Source: Terramyces sp. JEL0728
Taxonomy: Eukaryota; Chytridiomycota; Chytridiomycetes; Rhizophydiales; Terramycetaceae
DNA: 64,000 bases
Assembly: GCA_027603945.1 (NCBI GenBank)
Contig: JADIIU010000018.1
Coordinates: forward strand, 62,001 to 126,000
Reading direction: 5' to 3'
Part shown: in pieces, positions 10,469 through 21,287 of the stretch
Layout of the letters: the number at the start of each line of letters is the position of its first letter
Numbering within the stretch: the first letter of the stretch is position 1
Program-made: the position numbers and the translations under genes
Notes under the pieces: generated by a model
Database searches by the model: none
Seen by the model: the letters and a program-made list of their open reading frames with translations, nothing else
What the model was told of the DNA's origin: nothing

Positions 10469-13400
10469 TTATTTTGCCCATGCATTTATATAATCAAGAT
10501 ATTCAGGTATTGTTGGGTCTTGAGGTTTCGATTTCTCCTCCTCATCTTTGACTTCATTTGCCACGAGAGCCTAAAATTAACTAGATCTACCTTTTGTCTT
10601 CGTTCCATACCGTCAAAAATAGCATCTTGATAATACTCCAAGTTGTGGTGCAAAATCGATTCTCTGATACCTCGGGTATCCAACCACGCCAAGAGTTGCT
10701 CAATCTAGGTTAATTTGCAAATGTACTTGCGTTGTGTCAGAGTAATATCTCCACTGCCCGTCTAATAGCCCCGTCCTTAGTTCAGATTGGTGAAAGTATA
10801 GCCCTGTATTCTTGCTTTCATCAGTTTCAGATCCAAAGAATTCTTCAACAAACAAATAGCCAGTGGAATATTCGTGTAGGATTTCTGGATCTGGAGCCAT
10901 ATTACCCCTGTCCGAAGCGGGGAATTTTGTTACAGCGTCTAACGAGATCATTCCATAACCCCCGTCAAACCACCAGTATCTGTTACAAAATCTATCTCTT
11001 CCCAACGGTTTTGATCGGATAATTGCTTGAGTTGCTCTTAGCTCAAATTCGATGATTTCTTCCCTGCGACAGTAGGTTCGATCTTTTTCCTCCATTTCTT
11101 CATGTTGCTTGTTTTAAATTTTGCCTACCTTTTTTAAAGTCTGCTGTTCATCAGTCAACTCAACTTCTTGTGCTTGCTCAACCTTCTTTTCCTTTTCGAC
11201 CTTCATCTTTCTTCTTATTCTTGCACTGCGGATAGGATTTCTGTGTTAGAAAATCAATACAGTTCGTTATCGGAATCGTTGTTGTCACTGTTATGGTCAA
11301 TCTCGTCATTTTCAACTGGTGCCTCGACATTGGCATTCTCGGCTAGCTGCGGATTTTGCTTGATAAATTCAGCAAGGGCTGCAGCGTTTTGTTTTCTGGT
11401 ACGCACTAATTCTCTTTGTTCCTTTTTTAACTCTGTGATTTTTTCAAAGGCTTCATCACGATAAACACGGATTTGATCGCAATCCGGTACTAGTTCGTCC
11501 ACCAAAAAAGCCAACACTTCAATTTTTTCATCGGCAGAAAGGGTAAGGAAACCTAATTCGGTCCTTGTGCATAATTCTTCAAACCCAAGTAAGCCAACTT
11601 TCTTTTTTGGCTTTGGAGGGGCTTTAGATTTAGGTGTTGCCTTCTTCTTGCTCTTTGGAGCTTTACTTGGCGTTCTCTTGTCCGGCTGCGACCTAGTTGA
11701 ACGAGTAGATCTATTTGATTTAGGAGCTTTTTCGGGTTCCCAATCTTCTTCTTCATCAGACAATTCAATAGTCTTTCTCTTCTTTGGGGTTTTTTGAACT
11801 TTGGGGGTTTCTTCTTCCTCTTCCAATTCATCAACTTCCTCTTCTTCGTTTGTTGTGCCAGAGAGTTCAACGTCAACCGGTGTGTCTACATCCATGCTTT
11901 CTTCTGCCTCTACAGGTTTTACTGCAGTTGGTTTTAGCAGCTTCAGTAATATTTGCCATTTAGAAGCAGCAACTTTGGGTTTGTAACAATCTTTAACAAG
12001 CCCAAACAAAGCAACCGACCATGCTTTTAGATTTTCAACTGGCGAGTAATTGATGTAGGCTTTAGTACCCTTTTTTGGTTTCTTTGCTGGTGCTCCCCAT
12101 TGCCCAGTTCTCCACTTAAACCATTGATCGACACCAACCTTTTCTGAATCATTGAAACTTTTGTAGTGCGTCGCCAGCAGTGTTATTAACTCATTCTGTT
12201 CGGCATCCTCTGAATACTTTCCATCTTCATTTAATTCAGGCACTCCAAAATATAATGGGTTAGTGTTGTTTACGTAGTCATATTTCGAATGATATTCACC
12301 ACAAGCAATGCTTAGCAAACTTGCAAATATTTCACAAATCAAATCACACGGAGGATCAACTTCACTGTAGGATAATGCTGCAAGGAAATCATGGAATTTG
12401 GAAGGATACAAACGCAAAGGCTTTCCATAGACTGTGATGAATGTGTAAACTCTAATGAGGTTGAATGCGTTTGCCGGCGACACTGCTCCATAGTCAGTAC
12501 TAAGTATAGGTCTTTCTGGCGCAGGTGTGTCAAGTTTTTTTGCATATTGTGGGTCGAATAGTTCAGTGTCTTCGATTGGAGAATTATACACTAGATTAAT
12601 GCAGGAACTACAATCCATTGGCTTTCTTTTTCCCCTCTTCCCCGAAGGATCGTCTTCATATTTTTGTTTGAGACCAAAATTCTCTGGAGGCTCACTTGGT
12701 AATCCATACTTGATGACAAGCGATGGCTATATTATAAATCAATCACCTTCACATGCCATGGACTGCCTATCCATTTATCCTTTGTAGCAACCTCCTTTAC
12801 ATACTTTTTAAATGTTTGCTTCGACAATTGCTGCCTCCCTCTGCGCATTTGGCCTGGCAAAACTATATACTCTTTGGATGGCATGCTGCAAAGTTGAATT
12901 CTGTAATGGTAAGGATCGTCTGGGACTCTGCTATTGTCCTCGCGGGCTTCTCTAGCTTCTCTTTGCATTTGACGCTTGTCTCCCACCCTTTTTTCTAAGG
13001 TAACCGGAACAGTTTGATCTATTTTTTCCAATATTATTGCTTTTTCAACTGATCTTTCGGCTCCAGCAGTTGGGACATCAATGTAAACATATTCATTCAC
13101 AAATCGAGTACCACGGAAATAATCATAAATGTGATCTACCAAGTCATTTAGAGAGAGACGATCTAGATTAAATATCGATTTACTGAAATGGATGAGTTCC
13201 AAAGTTGGTTTGATCCATACTGGAGGGAATTTAGCATCCAGTTTTGCAGTTGTTTTTCTTTCCGACTCCAAGGCAGCTTTGTATGTGAGGTTCTGCTTGT
13301 TTGTCATTTCGCAAGTCCACATTTTCTGTCGATATAGCACAATGCGGTCGTAATAATCCCTAAGGTTACAACAGGCTACTGATACGATGTGAAGATTTCG

Positions 13401-13504
13401 CCAGTATATGGGATATAAAACACTTTATCGTCTTCTAAAGCTTTCAGCGCTTCGTCAGAGGGTAATTCCGCTTGGGAATAGGCTGGATTGTTGCAAATGG
13501 GCAT
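10469..13504 (-). CDS. ITC1: WAC-DDT-WHIM chromatin-remodelling subunit (ITC1/ACF1-like)
   Basis: Non-catalytic partner of ISWI-type remodellers. The model is complement(10469..10570, 10591..10704, 10727..11107, 11129..11240, 11261..12726, 12747..13359, 13380..13504), 970 aa, six introns of 20-22 nt. The WAC domain is N-terminal (FYIPYTGEIFTSY, then LYRQKMWTCEMTNKQNLTY). A DDT-type region (AFNLIRVYTFITVYGKPLRL, FHDFLAALSY) lies mid-protein, followed by a WHIM1-like helix pair, a basic/acidic linker, and the WHIM2/3 signature GRDRFCNRYWWFDGG with WLDTRGIRESIL near the end. No PHD finger or bromodomain is present, as in fungal Itc1 rather than animal ACF1. The start at 13504 is the first ATG in frame and is less certain than the rest. 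Confidence 0.88.
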
Positions 13505-13550
13505 TCCACACGAACGTGATTGAAAGAAAAAAAGGTTCCATTCGCATTTA

Positions 13551-14552
13551 TTAAACCATCTCAATATCATTACTTAATAGACAAATAGCATCCTGCAGCA
13601 ATTCGTCGGGAACAAAGCCCTCACCCATCGCTTTAAATTTTTCATCCAACTACGTCAAACTTTTAATTACCTTTACAACTTGTTCAAGACACTCCTTTGC
13701 ATCCTGCTTTAAAATCTCGTTATCAGCGTCTAATTCTGACATTTTGAGATAACAGAAACCAAATAAATACCAAGATTCGGCATCTTCGTCATTTTCAGCT
13801 TGACAGGTTTCCAACACTGCCAATGCTCTTTCGAATAAACCCACCTCCATTAAAAACTTTGATAGCGCAATACGCGACGGATAAATAGGCCAAGATGGAT
13901 CCACCGCAGTGACTTTGTCTTCCTCTGGTTCTTTATACCAAAGGTCCATGCTTTGCTCGAGAAATTGTTTCGCTTCTGCGTCCCTGCATTGGGATAGCCT
14001 TACAGATGCAAGCATAGCATAGCATTCGGAATTCTTGCTGTCATTTTGGATTGCCAAGTGCATATATCCTTCGCATTTCGACTCTGCTTCAGCTTCATCG
14101 CTGCATTAATTTAACTTACCATAAATCCGTCATGTATATTTCTGTCAATGCGATCAGCGCGGTGGAATACTGTCTATAAATATCCTGCAATTAACTCAAA
14201 GTACTTTGTCCTGGGCCGACTTTATGTATTCTCCCAGCAGTGCAACTCCTTTTTCATAGAACCCCACTGCTTCTTTGCCAGAGTGCAATTGCCCCAGTTG
14301 TAAATACGCTCCGAAACTTTCTTTGATATTAATAGATTTCTTTAGCCAATCTACTGCTAAATGGACGGTGTTTGCCTCTGTTTCTTCTAATTGTAAAGTA
14401 TCCACCAGCAGTGTGCCGATTTGAGCGGCAATATCTCCCCGCTGTTCAATTTCAAACGCTCTTTCAAGAAATTTTACTGCCAGCTGTGGTTGGAATGAAT
14501 CCCGTGCCTTTTCTGCCTGCTCTAATAATTTGTCAATTGGGTATTGCTCCAT
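13551..14552 (-). CDS. ACL4: TPR protein, RPL4 assembly chaperone Acl4-like
   Basis: Acl4 is a TPR chaperone dedicated to ribosomal protein uL4 (Rpl4). The model is complement(13551..13649, 13671..14100, 14120..14184, 14205..14552), 313 aa, with introns of 21, 19 and 20 nt. TPR-type helices run from the N-terminus (AVKFLERAFEIEQRGDIAAQ, then AYLQLGQLHSGKEAVGFYEKG). The family hallmark IYMTDLCDEAEAE is created by splicing the 19-nt intron at 14101-14119. Further repeats (SWYLFGFCYLKMSE) and a conserved C-terminal LDEKF segment follow. It lies 46 bp upstream of the WAC gene in the same direction. The stop overlaps AATAAA. Confidence 0.87.
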
Positions 14553-14727
14553 CTTTGAAAAAAAAATTATAAAATTGGAAAATATATATCAGGAGAGCAA
14601 TCTTGGTAACTTTTCGGTTATATGGCCAGCGGGAGAGTGATAATTATCAGCTAATCAACCAGAGTGGCTGGTAGATATCAACTCGGCAATCCCAGATTAA
14701 AGAACCAAAACTACTAACTAAAGACGT

Positions 14728-15351
14728 TTATTGAAGCTTAGCAGCGGCATTCTTTTCCTTGATTTTCTGGTTATTGTATTTCAATAATATATTTTCAACA
14801 TTTTCAAAATCAATTCCCGACTTTTCAGGCTCTTCAACCGCCCAATAAATCGGCTCAGTATTATTCTCTAGTTCCTTTGGCGGATCCTGTAATACTATAA
14901 TTTTGGTGACCATTGGCGAAAAGATTGGGATTTTCATTTCCACTCCAGTTCCCATAATAACCGAGCGTAACGTTATATTTGACGCTAGGCCTTTGCTTTT
15001 TACGGCCATTAGTACTCCTGCGAATGATTTGCTTTGTGGTGATAGCCTTGAAGACACCTGTTCAACCAGCAATATTGCACCAGGTCTGACAGTTTTTTCT
15101 GATAAAAACATCTTTGTTCTTCCCTCTAGATCGTACCTGAGTTGGTTTTCGTAATCAATTGATCGCATTAATGTTTGTGGTTCCTTTCTGTGTCTTGGAT
15201 GTGGTGGTAAATTCAACTCGGCTGGATGAATTCCTTTGACATTTGGGAGTTTATCCAGAGGTTTCCTAGGAATGAAATACCCTAGCGGCTCTAATTTCTC
15301 TGCTACTGCTGCTTGAGGCTTTGCTGCGTATAATCTCTTGAACAACTTCAT
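14728..15351 (-). CDS. MRPL19: Mitochondrial large-subunit ribosomal protein bL19m
   Basis: An intronless 207-aa gene. The core (VRPGAILLVEQVSS, then KSFAGVLMAVKSKGLASNIT and VEMKIPIFSPMVTKIIVLQ) matches the bL19 fold, including the characteristic 'G.V.....+G....+T+R' pattern. An N-terminal extension beginning MKLFKRLYAAKPQAA is basic and lacks acidic residues at first, a likely mitochondrial presequence. Yeast IMG1 is the corresponding protein. It sits between ACL4 and the RasGEF gene in the same direction. AATAAA overlaps the stop codon. Confidence 0.9.
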   Translation of the reverse strand: MKLFKRLYAAKPQAAVAEKLEPLGYFIPRKPLDKLPNVKGIHPAELNLPPHPRHRKEPQTLMRSIDYENQLRYDLEGRTKMFLSEKTVRPGAILLVEQVSSRLSPQSKSFAGVLMAVKSKGLASNITLRSVIMGTGVEMKIPIFSPMVTKIIVLQDPPKELENNTEPIYWAVEEPEKSGIDFENVENILLKYNNQKIKEKNAAAKLQ

Positions 15352-15407
15352 CGAAAAAAAGATAAAAAATTTTAATCAAATAAATAATCTCTGCAGTTTT
15401 ATTGGCG

Positions 15408-18400
15408 CTATTCATTACTCCTACGGTTAAGGTTAACTACCTCTTTGATTCGCACGCAAAAGACATCCTTTCGAATTCAGCATCCTCATGATCAGTCATT
15501 ATCTCAACGCGCAAGAATCCAGTGATTTCAGGAACAGGCTTCAGCGAATATTCTGTGGAATAAGTCATCGAATCTTTGAGAATATCAGCTATCCTGCAAG
15601 ATTTTGCAAAATTTATCGAATTTGGATGGGTCGGGAGATTGTCTGGATATAAATCCTTGATATTTGACAGGTCAATCAAGTAAACACCTAAAAATGGTAT
15701 GCAGGGAGGGTTACAGCTCTTGATTGCTGCACGATATGCTTTGAAGTTCTCTTCTGGAGACATTAAATTTCGCAGTGCTTTTAAAACCTCCAAGTACTTT
15801 GGATTGATACTTTCCCAGGATTTGTGCAGTCTAACTATTGGAGTTGTATTGAACGCAGCCAAGATTGACATTAATCCATTAAAGTTGCTGAGCGCAGCAC
15901 AGCGCTAAGTCAGTAATTAATTACATCTGCAACAGCAATAAAGAATCCAAACGCTCTTGATCTCTTTTTTACATCAGTCACTCCCAGTATTGAATAAACG
16001 GCCCAGTTAGTAATGTGATTGGAAACATTAATTAAGAGCTCGACATGCATTGGCTTTAGATCTGGCCATTCCCAAGTCTTGGATAATAATTCCAAATTGG
16101 ACATATCCAGGTAGATGCTGCTCTCCCAGAGAGTAATTTGACGGGCAACTTCCAATGGATCCAACTCGTACACCTTGAATTTCTTTAAACTCTTTGGAAG
16201 AATTGGCGCTGGTGATTTCTCCATGATTTTCAATGCAGGCGGTTTGAAAGCTTGGTATCCTGATTTTTTCTTTCGTTCGATTAGCTTATATATAGATATT
16301 TGTGATATTGCAAGCACAGGTTTGACAACATTGTCTGCAAAGTCTGCGATGGCTTCTAACGCTTCCAAATCTTGTGGAGAACCTTCGCAGTGGAATTCAA
16401 CCCAGTTTTTAACGATGGCGCAAACTCTTTGTCGAACTGGTTTTTGTTTGAATTCAAACCACTGTTGCTGCTCTTCATCTGTCAAGTTATTGGGGATGGG
16501 AAGATTGAATCGAGCAAACAATAAATCAAAGAACTCTTTGTTGGCGGCGAACGTTTTGTAAGCCAACAAGAATGAAGTATTAAAATATTCATCGGTGTGC
16601 TGGTGGCTAGTCAAGTACTTTACCAGCACCTTTAGACTTGCGCCTTTTACTTTTCCATCTTGATTCAAAATCAGCTCCTCTGGCGAATAGTCAGCAGAGA
16701 GATACCAAGCATCAACAATTTCGTCTACTACCTGAGCGGATTTTATCAGAGAATAACGGTTGTTGTCACCTAATGCTTCGTTATACTTTTCTAAACCAGG
16801 ACTAATCGGCTGCAAATCAGACCCGCTTGCGGCTGATAGTCTGGAGTTGCGGATTGCAATTGAAAGCTTCTGCAAGTCAACACTGTTATCAAATCCAATT
16901 GATGATCTTCTGCTGTGTGGAGTTTCTTCGCCTTGGGGATACAAGACTGAAGATCTCGTAAGGAATGAAGCATCAGAAGTCGAGTTTCTCTGGTGGTCAT
17001 TGAAGGTTTGAGAAGCGGCTTTGTGCAACCCTTTCTTTGCGTTTTGTGGTGCCGGGGCTGAATAATTCTCGATGTACGACTTTAGGGTAGCGTGCTCCAT
17101 GTTTTCCTTTTCTTCAATCAAGAATTTAGTGCTAATTAGCAAATCCTTGGAAGCCTTGTTTACCAGATCAATTGCAATCATGATTTTTTCATGAGCCTGT
17201 TTGTCATCCTTTAGCCGAGCTGCAGATTGGGTAGACATTACCAAATCAGTGATACAATTCAGCAGTGCGAGTCTATTTACTTTGAAATCGATGGTCAAAT
17301 CTTCAAAAAGTGATTCAAGCGGTAGCTCGTCAATCAGAGTAAGGAATGAACCAACTTCCTTTACAACCTTTCTGATTAATTCAAATATTTCTGCTCTTTG
17401 TAGCGGCTCTTTTCCATCACTTAATTCTCCAATCTGATTGATCAAATTAAACAAATTCAAAGTGATTTCTTCCAATCTTTCCACTAATTGCGCGTCTGTC
17501 TTTGACTGTCCAATATGATCTGTATCAAACTGTGCATGTTGTAGTTGTACAAGATCTTCAGGTGCCAACTGATGCATCGGCAGTTTCAATTCAGAGGCTT
17601 CTGTTATGAAAAGTTTAATTGCTCCAACCAATTCATGAGCAGCCTGCAAGAAATCGTCAGATGCGTCTGGTGGTGGCCAGACAGTAGAAGATAACTTTGC
17701 CGACAAAATCAATCTTGATACCCAATTCAGCATTAGCGTATGTCCATGCTTGAGTTTGGGAGATAAATCCAAAGTTTCACTTGTCGAAGAAGCAGCGTCT
17801 GAAGCATACAGCATAGTTCTAATCGCTTCGACGGCAGTTGATGTATTAGAGAGGTAATTTTCTTTTGCTTTCAATTCAATATCTCTGATCAAGATACGTA
17901 ATTTTGCCAGCACAAATGCCAACATCCCGTCCCAGCTGAATTCCGCATTATTAATTGATATATCCGCATGTGCATCCTTATTATCAACATCATCTATTTG
18001 TTGGTGAATTTCCTAATATTAGCTGCAAGTACTCGCAGTGACCATTTTGTTTCATTCGTCAATATATTGAAATAATAGTGTTTGCCGTTTGATAACGATT
18101 TGATACCCCAATGATCCGGCAGCTATATTAGTTAACTGTACTGTTAAAGTTTCCTCTATTAGGGTGTTTTGTGTTTGCATTCCCGGTTGCTCCACAGGCT
18201 CTTGCTCAGGAATTAGTTCCTCTTGTTCAATTTTCAATTCAGGCAGAGTGACATGGTTTGAGGGAAACCTGGGTTATTGCAAGTTACCATCCACGAACAG
18301 CGTTTAGCTCTCCCAACCACCATCCTGACGGCAATCTAGTTATCACTCTGATGGTATCGCCTTTCTTGAATGACATTCCTTGTTGATCTGCCGAATCATA

Positions 18401-18433
18401 ATCGTATATTGCAACCACTTGGATTTCTTTCAT
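15408..18433 (-). CDS. Cdc25-type Ras guanine-nucleotide exchange factor (SH3-WW-RasGEF)
   Basis: A Ras activator. The model is complement(15408..15420, 15441..15904, 15925..18012, 18033..18122, 18142..18268, 18288..18433), 975 aa, with five introns of 19-20 nt. An SH3 domain occupies about residues 1-60 (VVAIYDYDSADQQGMSFKKG, GWWLGELN, RGWFPSNHV). A WW domain follows (LPDHWGIKSLSNGKHYYFN, then ETKWSL), visible only after splicing. The middle is helical. RasGEF-N is near the sequence LKVLVKYLTSHQHTDEYF, and the catalytic CDC25 homology domain follows (DPLEVARQITLWESSIYLDM, then CAALSNFNGLMSILAAF). The last exon of 13 nt is uncertain: without that splice the protein ends a few residues earlier. 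Architecture resembles yeast Cdc25/Bud5-group and filamentous-fungal RasGEFs. Confidence 0.88.
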
Positions 18434-18535
18434 ACAGGTGAAAGGAACTGGGGCTTTGATTGTTCCTGAGAAAGGGGCACTGATGCCTCATTCAATAAAA
18501 ATGGTTGATTCAAACTAAAAATTCTATATTGATTA

Positions 18536-19498
18536 TTAAAGGATCAACCCAAGAGAGATTATTCCTACTACCATCATCAAACCAGCAGCAACACTTCTGT
18601 CTCCTGAGAAGACTGGATATACGACCGGTGTGAATGTAGGGCATATCTTGTAGATAGTTGCATTAAATTGTTGCAGAGAAGATGCGAATAACAATGTTGG
18701 AGGAACCAATGGAACGGAGCGAAGCATTTGGTCAACTTCATACTGAATGCAGCTATTAACGCAAATTGCTGATGGGGTAGCTGCTACTAGTTTGGAAAAT
18801 GCAGTAAAGATTTGAGAGACTGGAACTCCCATTTGTTCAAAGAATTGCAATTGTGATTTTACGCAATACTTGTTGTCTACTGGATTTGGTTGGTCATCTT
18901 GAGTTTTTGCATCTTTAACGCAGATAACGTTTCTAGCTGCCTTTCCAATGTTTACCAGCGATTGGACTGATAGTGTGTTGACATAAGTTAAGAATTGGGT
19001 AGCTAGGGCTGCTTGTTGTGCAGCTGAAGAGGAGGAGGTGCTATCCTTTCCAGACCCTTTTGTAGAAGTAGTGGAGCTATTTGTCAATGCTGCAGAAGAA
19101 GTAACAGCTGGGGCAGCTCCAGTACTTGCAGAAGGGGTTGAAGGAATCAATGGTGCGATAAATGCCAACAATTCAGTGGCAATTGGCTGAGTAATTGCCT
19201 GGCTAATCAATACTTCGTTTTTGCACACAGTTACAACATCGTCTTGAATACTTTGAATAGCGTTAGTGCATGTCTGACTGCATAATGTTGGTAAGAAGCT
19301 GAATGATTTGACAAATAATGCATCCAAAATATTCGCTGGTGGGTTGTCGAAAGTACCCAAATCGTATGGAGATAAACAGCCAGACTGGAGTGTGTCCATT
19401 CTGGCATTCAATGCAAGCTGGCATTGCATTGACAGTTGCGGATTGAGCATTGTTGTAACATCAAATGCTAGTGCACTCTGAATCAGTAATACCAACAT
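18536..19498 (-). CDS. Secreted Cys-rich protein, probable GPI anchor
   Basis: An intronless 320-aa protein that I do not recognise. It starts with a signal peptide (MLVLLIQSALAFD), has two cysteine-bearing helical modules (for example FLPTLCSQTCTNAIQS and ATPSAICVNSCIQYEVD) separated by a Ser/Thr-rich linker around residues 125-160, and ends in a hydrophobic stretch (AAGLMMVVGIISLGLIL) right at the C-terminus, as expected for GPI attachment. A second, shorter protein of the same style is at 44570-45229. A TATAAAAG box lies 32 bp upstream of the ATG. A role at the cell surface or in host/environment contact is inference only. Confidence 0.7.
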   Translation of the reverse strand: MLVLLIQSALAFDVTTMLNPQLSMQCQLALNARMDTLQSGCLSPYDLGTFDNPPANILDALFVKSFSFLPTLCSQTCTNAIQSIQDDVVTVCKNEVLISQAITQPIATELLAFIAPLIPSTPSASTGAAPAVTSSAALTNSSTTSTKGSGKDSTSSSSAAQQAALATQFLTYVNTLSVQSLVNIGKAARNVICVKDAKTQDDQPNPVDNKYCVKSQLQFFEQMGVPVSQIFTAFSKLVAATPSAICVNSCIQYEVDQMLRSVPLVPPTLLFASSLQQFNATIYKICPTFTPVVYPVFSGDRSVAAGLMMVVGIISLGLIL

Positions 19499-19529
19499 TG
19501 TCCTGAATTTTCGTTTCGTTTGAACAGCG

Positions 19530-19537
19530 CTTTTATA
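19530..19537 (-). promoter_or_regulatory. TATA box of the secreted Cys-rich gene
   Basis: TATAAAAG on the minus strand, 32 bp before the ATG at 19498. The spacing would put transcription start almost at the ATG, giving a very short 5' UTR. The two ML-domain genes have TATA-like boxes at the same distance. Confidence 0.5.
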
Positions 19538-19800
19538 CGGCTAAGCCACAGGGGCATTTCAGGGGGCCTTGTACAAATCATACCTAATAGGTCTCGTGCC
19601 GAACAGAATTTCAACAATCAAAAGAAACTTGGAGATTTGAAGATTCTATTTTTAACCGTATTTTATCTCTCCGCTAATCTCGCAAAATAGTTTACGCTAA
19701 TCTGTGGGAACAAACTGGTTTCAAACAGTGGCTTCTTGCCAATTATTGGGCTTTCTCATTTATTAGTGTTGCCTCATACGAACGTCAACCTCATGACAGG
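19538..19800. other. Intergenic stretch, no gene seen
   Basis: Together with 19499-19529 this leaves about 300 bp between the secreted-protein start and the GNAT stop. I find no conserved coding, tRNA-like or repeat structure in it beyond the TATA box. It presumably holds the upstream control region of the secreted protein and the GNAT terminator. Confidence 0.5.
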
Positions 19801-20744
19801 CTAATATCGATCAGTCTTGAGAAATATGAATCTCTGGTTTTTCACGGATTCTAGAAACTCCATTGATGTCCCACTTACTTTTCGATTGGTGGTGAATGGT
19901 TTCATCAATCGCACCATGTATCCCTCATCGTCTTGTGTTTGCGATGGGCTAAAGAAATCTGACAACAGATAAGTTGGATACGTGATTTCAACGTTGGTCT
20001 TGTTACTGAACTTGCGCAAAATAGACTGCAATATGCGTAAATGATTTCCATCCGCAAAGAATTCTAGAATTTGAATTTGATTTCCATCTTGTTGCAGGTA
20101 CGCATACCCTTTGTCCGGACCATCTACAAACAATAATCTAGCTTCTTTGCGCGCAGTTTCTTTCCCCAAACCCCTCCAAAACGCTAATTCTCTTTTGAAT
20201 GATCCGACAGAAGCTTGTAAATGGCTTGAATGCAATTTTTGAATTGAGGATAAATCATCATTCAACAAGTCCACCTCCGCTGCATTCAAGGGATTGCCAG
20301 TGTCAATGTTTCCTACAGATGTCTTTAGTGGCCACGGTTGGTACCCTTTAGATTGATACAACTTGAACGCATTTCCATGGGCGGTAGTATGAAGCGTACT
20401 CAGCTCAAACTTTTCCATATACTCCAAAGCCAAGTCCAATAGTTGCTTTGCCAACCCCTTCCTAGTATGTTCAGGCCTTGTCGCTAAATTAGAAACAATT
20501 CACCAACATCTCCCACTGCACCGACTGAAATGAATTCTCCGTTAATTGACAGCACTCTGGAATATACTCGGACTGAAGACACAATCTTGCCCTGGTGCAA
20601 TGCAACGAATATCCCTCCAATATCCTTGTGAGGATCCAATTGCCAATGATCAACAAAAAATGTCCTTGGAGCTTTAAATACCGAATCTAAGTGATCAAAA
20701 AACTCTTCCAGTTGTTCTGTTTCCAGAGTCTTGAACTCGTACAT
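19801..20744 (-). CDS. GNAT-family N-acetyltransferase
   Basis: A 307-aa acetyl-CoA-dependent acetyltransferase of unknown substrate. The model is complement(19801..20483, 20504..20744) with one 20-nt intron (gtgaattgtttctaatttag). The GNAT core shows SVRVYSRVLSINGEFISVGAVGDVATRPEHTRKGLAKQLLDLA, the last part being the acetyl-CoA loop (R/Q-x-x-G-x-G/A equivalent RKGLAK), followed by NAFKLYQSKGYQPW. A second, less conserved half of about 170 aa follows, suggesting an Eis-like two-domain arrangement, but I would not assign it firmly. Its start lies 9 bp from the stop of the DUF952 gene. Confidence 0.82.
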
Positions 20745-20753
20745 GAAAATTTG

Positions 20754-21141
20754 TTAAATCTTGAATTCTTCTTCTTTATTTATGGTCAATACTTGCTCAA
20801 TATCGCTGCCCAAGTCAATAGGAGAATAGCAATGCGGGAATAATTCCGCAGTTTCCGTTTCTTGTTCTTGGAAATCTTTGTTTGGAGAGACTGGTGGTTC
20901 CCATTTCACTCCTGGCAAATCTTTTCGAATTAGCAAAACTTTTATTTGTGATTCGCCGGTAAAGTATCTGTTTGCGACCATGTTCGCCTGCTCTCTGGTT
21001 GACAAATGAATAAATCTGGTTAATGCAATAGTACCCATCTTGAATATCCAAAGCAGACCCGACCCATTTGTAAGACTCCTTTTGAATTTTATCTGCCAGC
21101 GAATCGTACTCTTTAACAGTGAGAATTTTGTACAGCGACAT
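20754..21141 (-). CDS. DUF952-family small protein
   Basis: A 122-aa protein, complement(20754..21015, 21035..21141), with a 19-nt intron (gtactattgcattaaccag). Splicing joins YKWVGSALDIQDG to FIHLSTREQ, recreating the family signature 'S..D..DGFIHLST..Q'. Later motifs (ANRYFTGES, VLLIRKDLPGVKWEPP, LFPHCYSPI) also match DUF952, a small alpha/beta fold common in bacteria and some fungi whose biochemical role is not established. It is divergent from the BSP peptidase gene across 146 bp and overlaps nothing. Confidence 0.83.
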
Positions 21142-21287
21142 TTGCAGGTGGAAAATTTTCACTTGGAAAATACTCTGGTTGGCATCCAAAGGGTTCGTTC
21201 GCCTTTTCAATTAGCTCTTATATACAAGTGTTATTCTTGGAATCTGTGAGCCAAAAATTTCACCATTTTTCCTCCCAAAAATACCCG

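Noticed and set aside
11553..11986. Several open frames antisense to or overlapping the WAC gene
   Set aside because: They mirror the low-complexity Lys/Glu/Pro region of the real gene and have no independent motifs.
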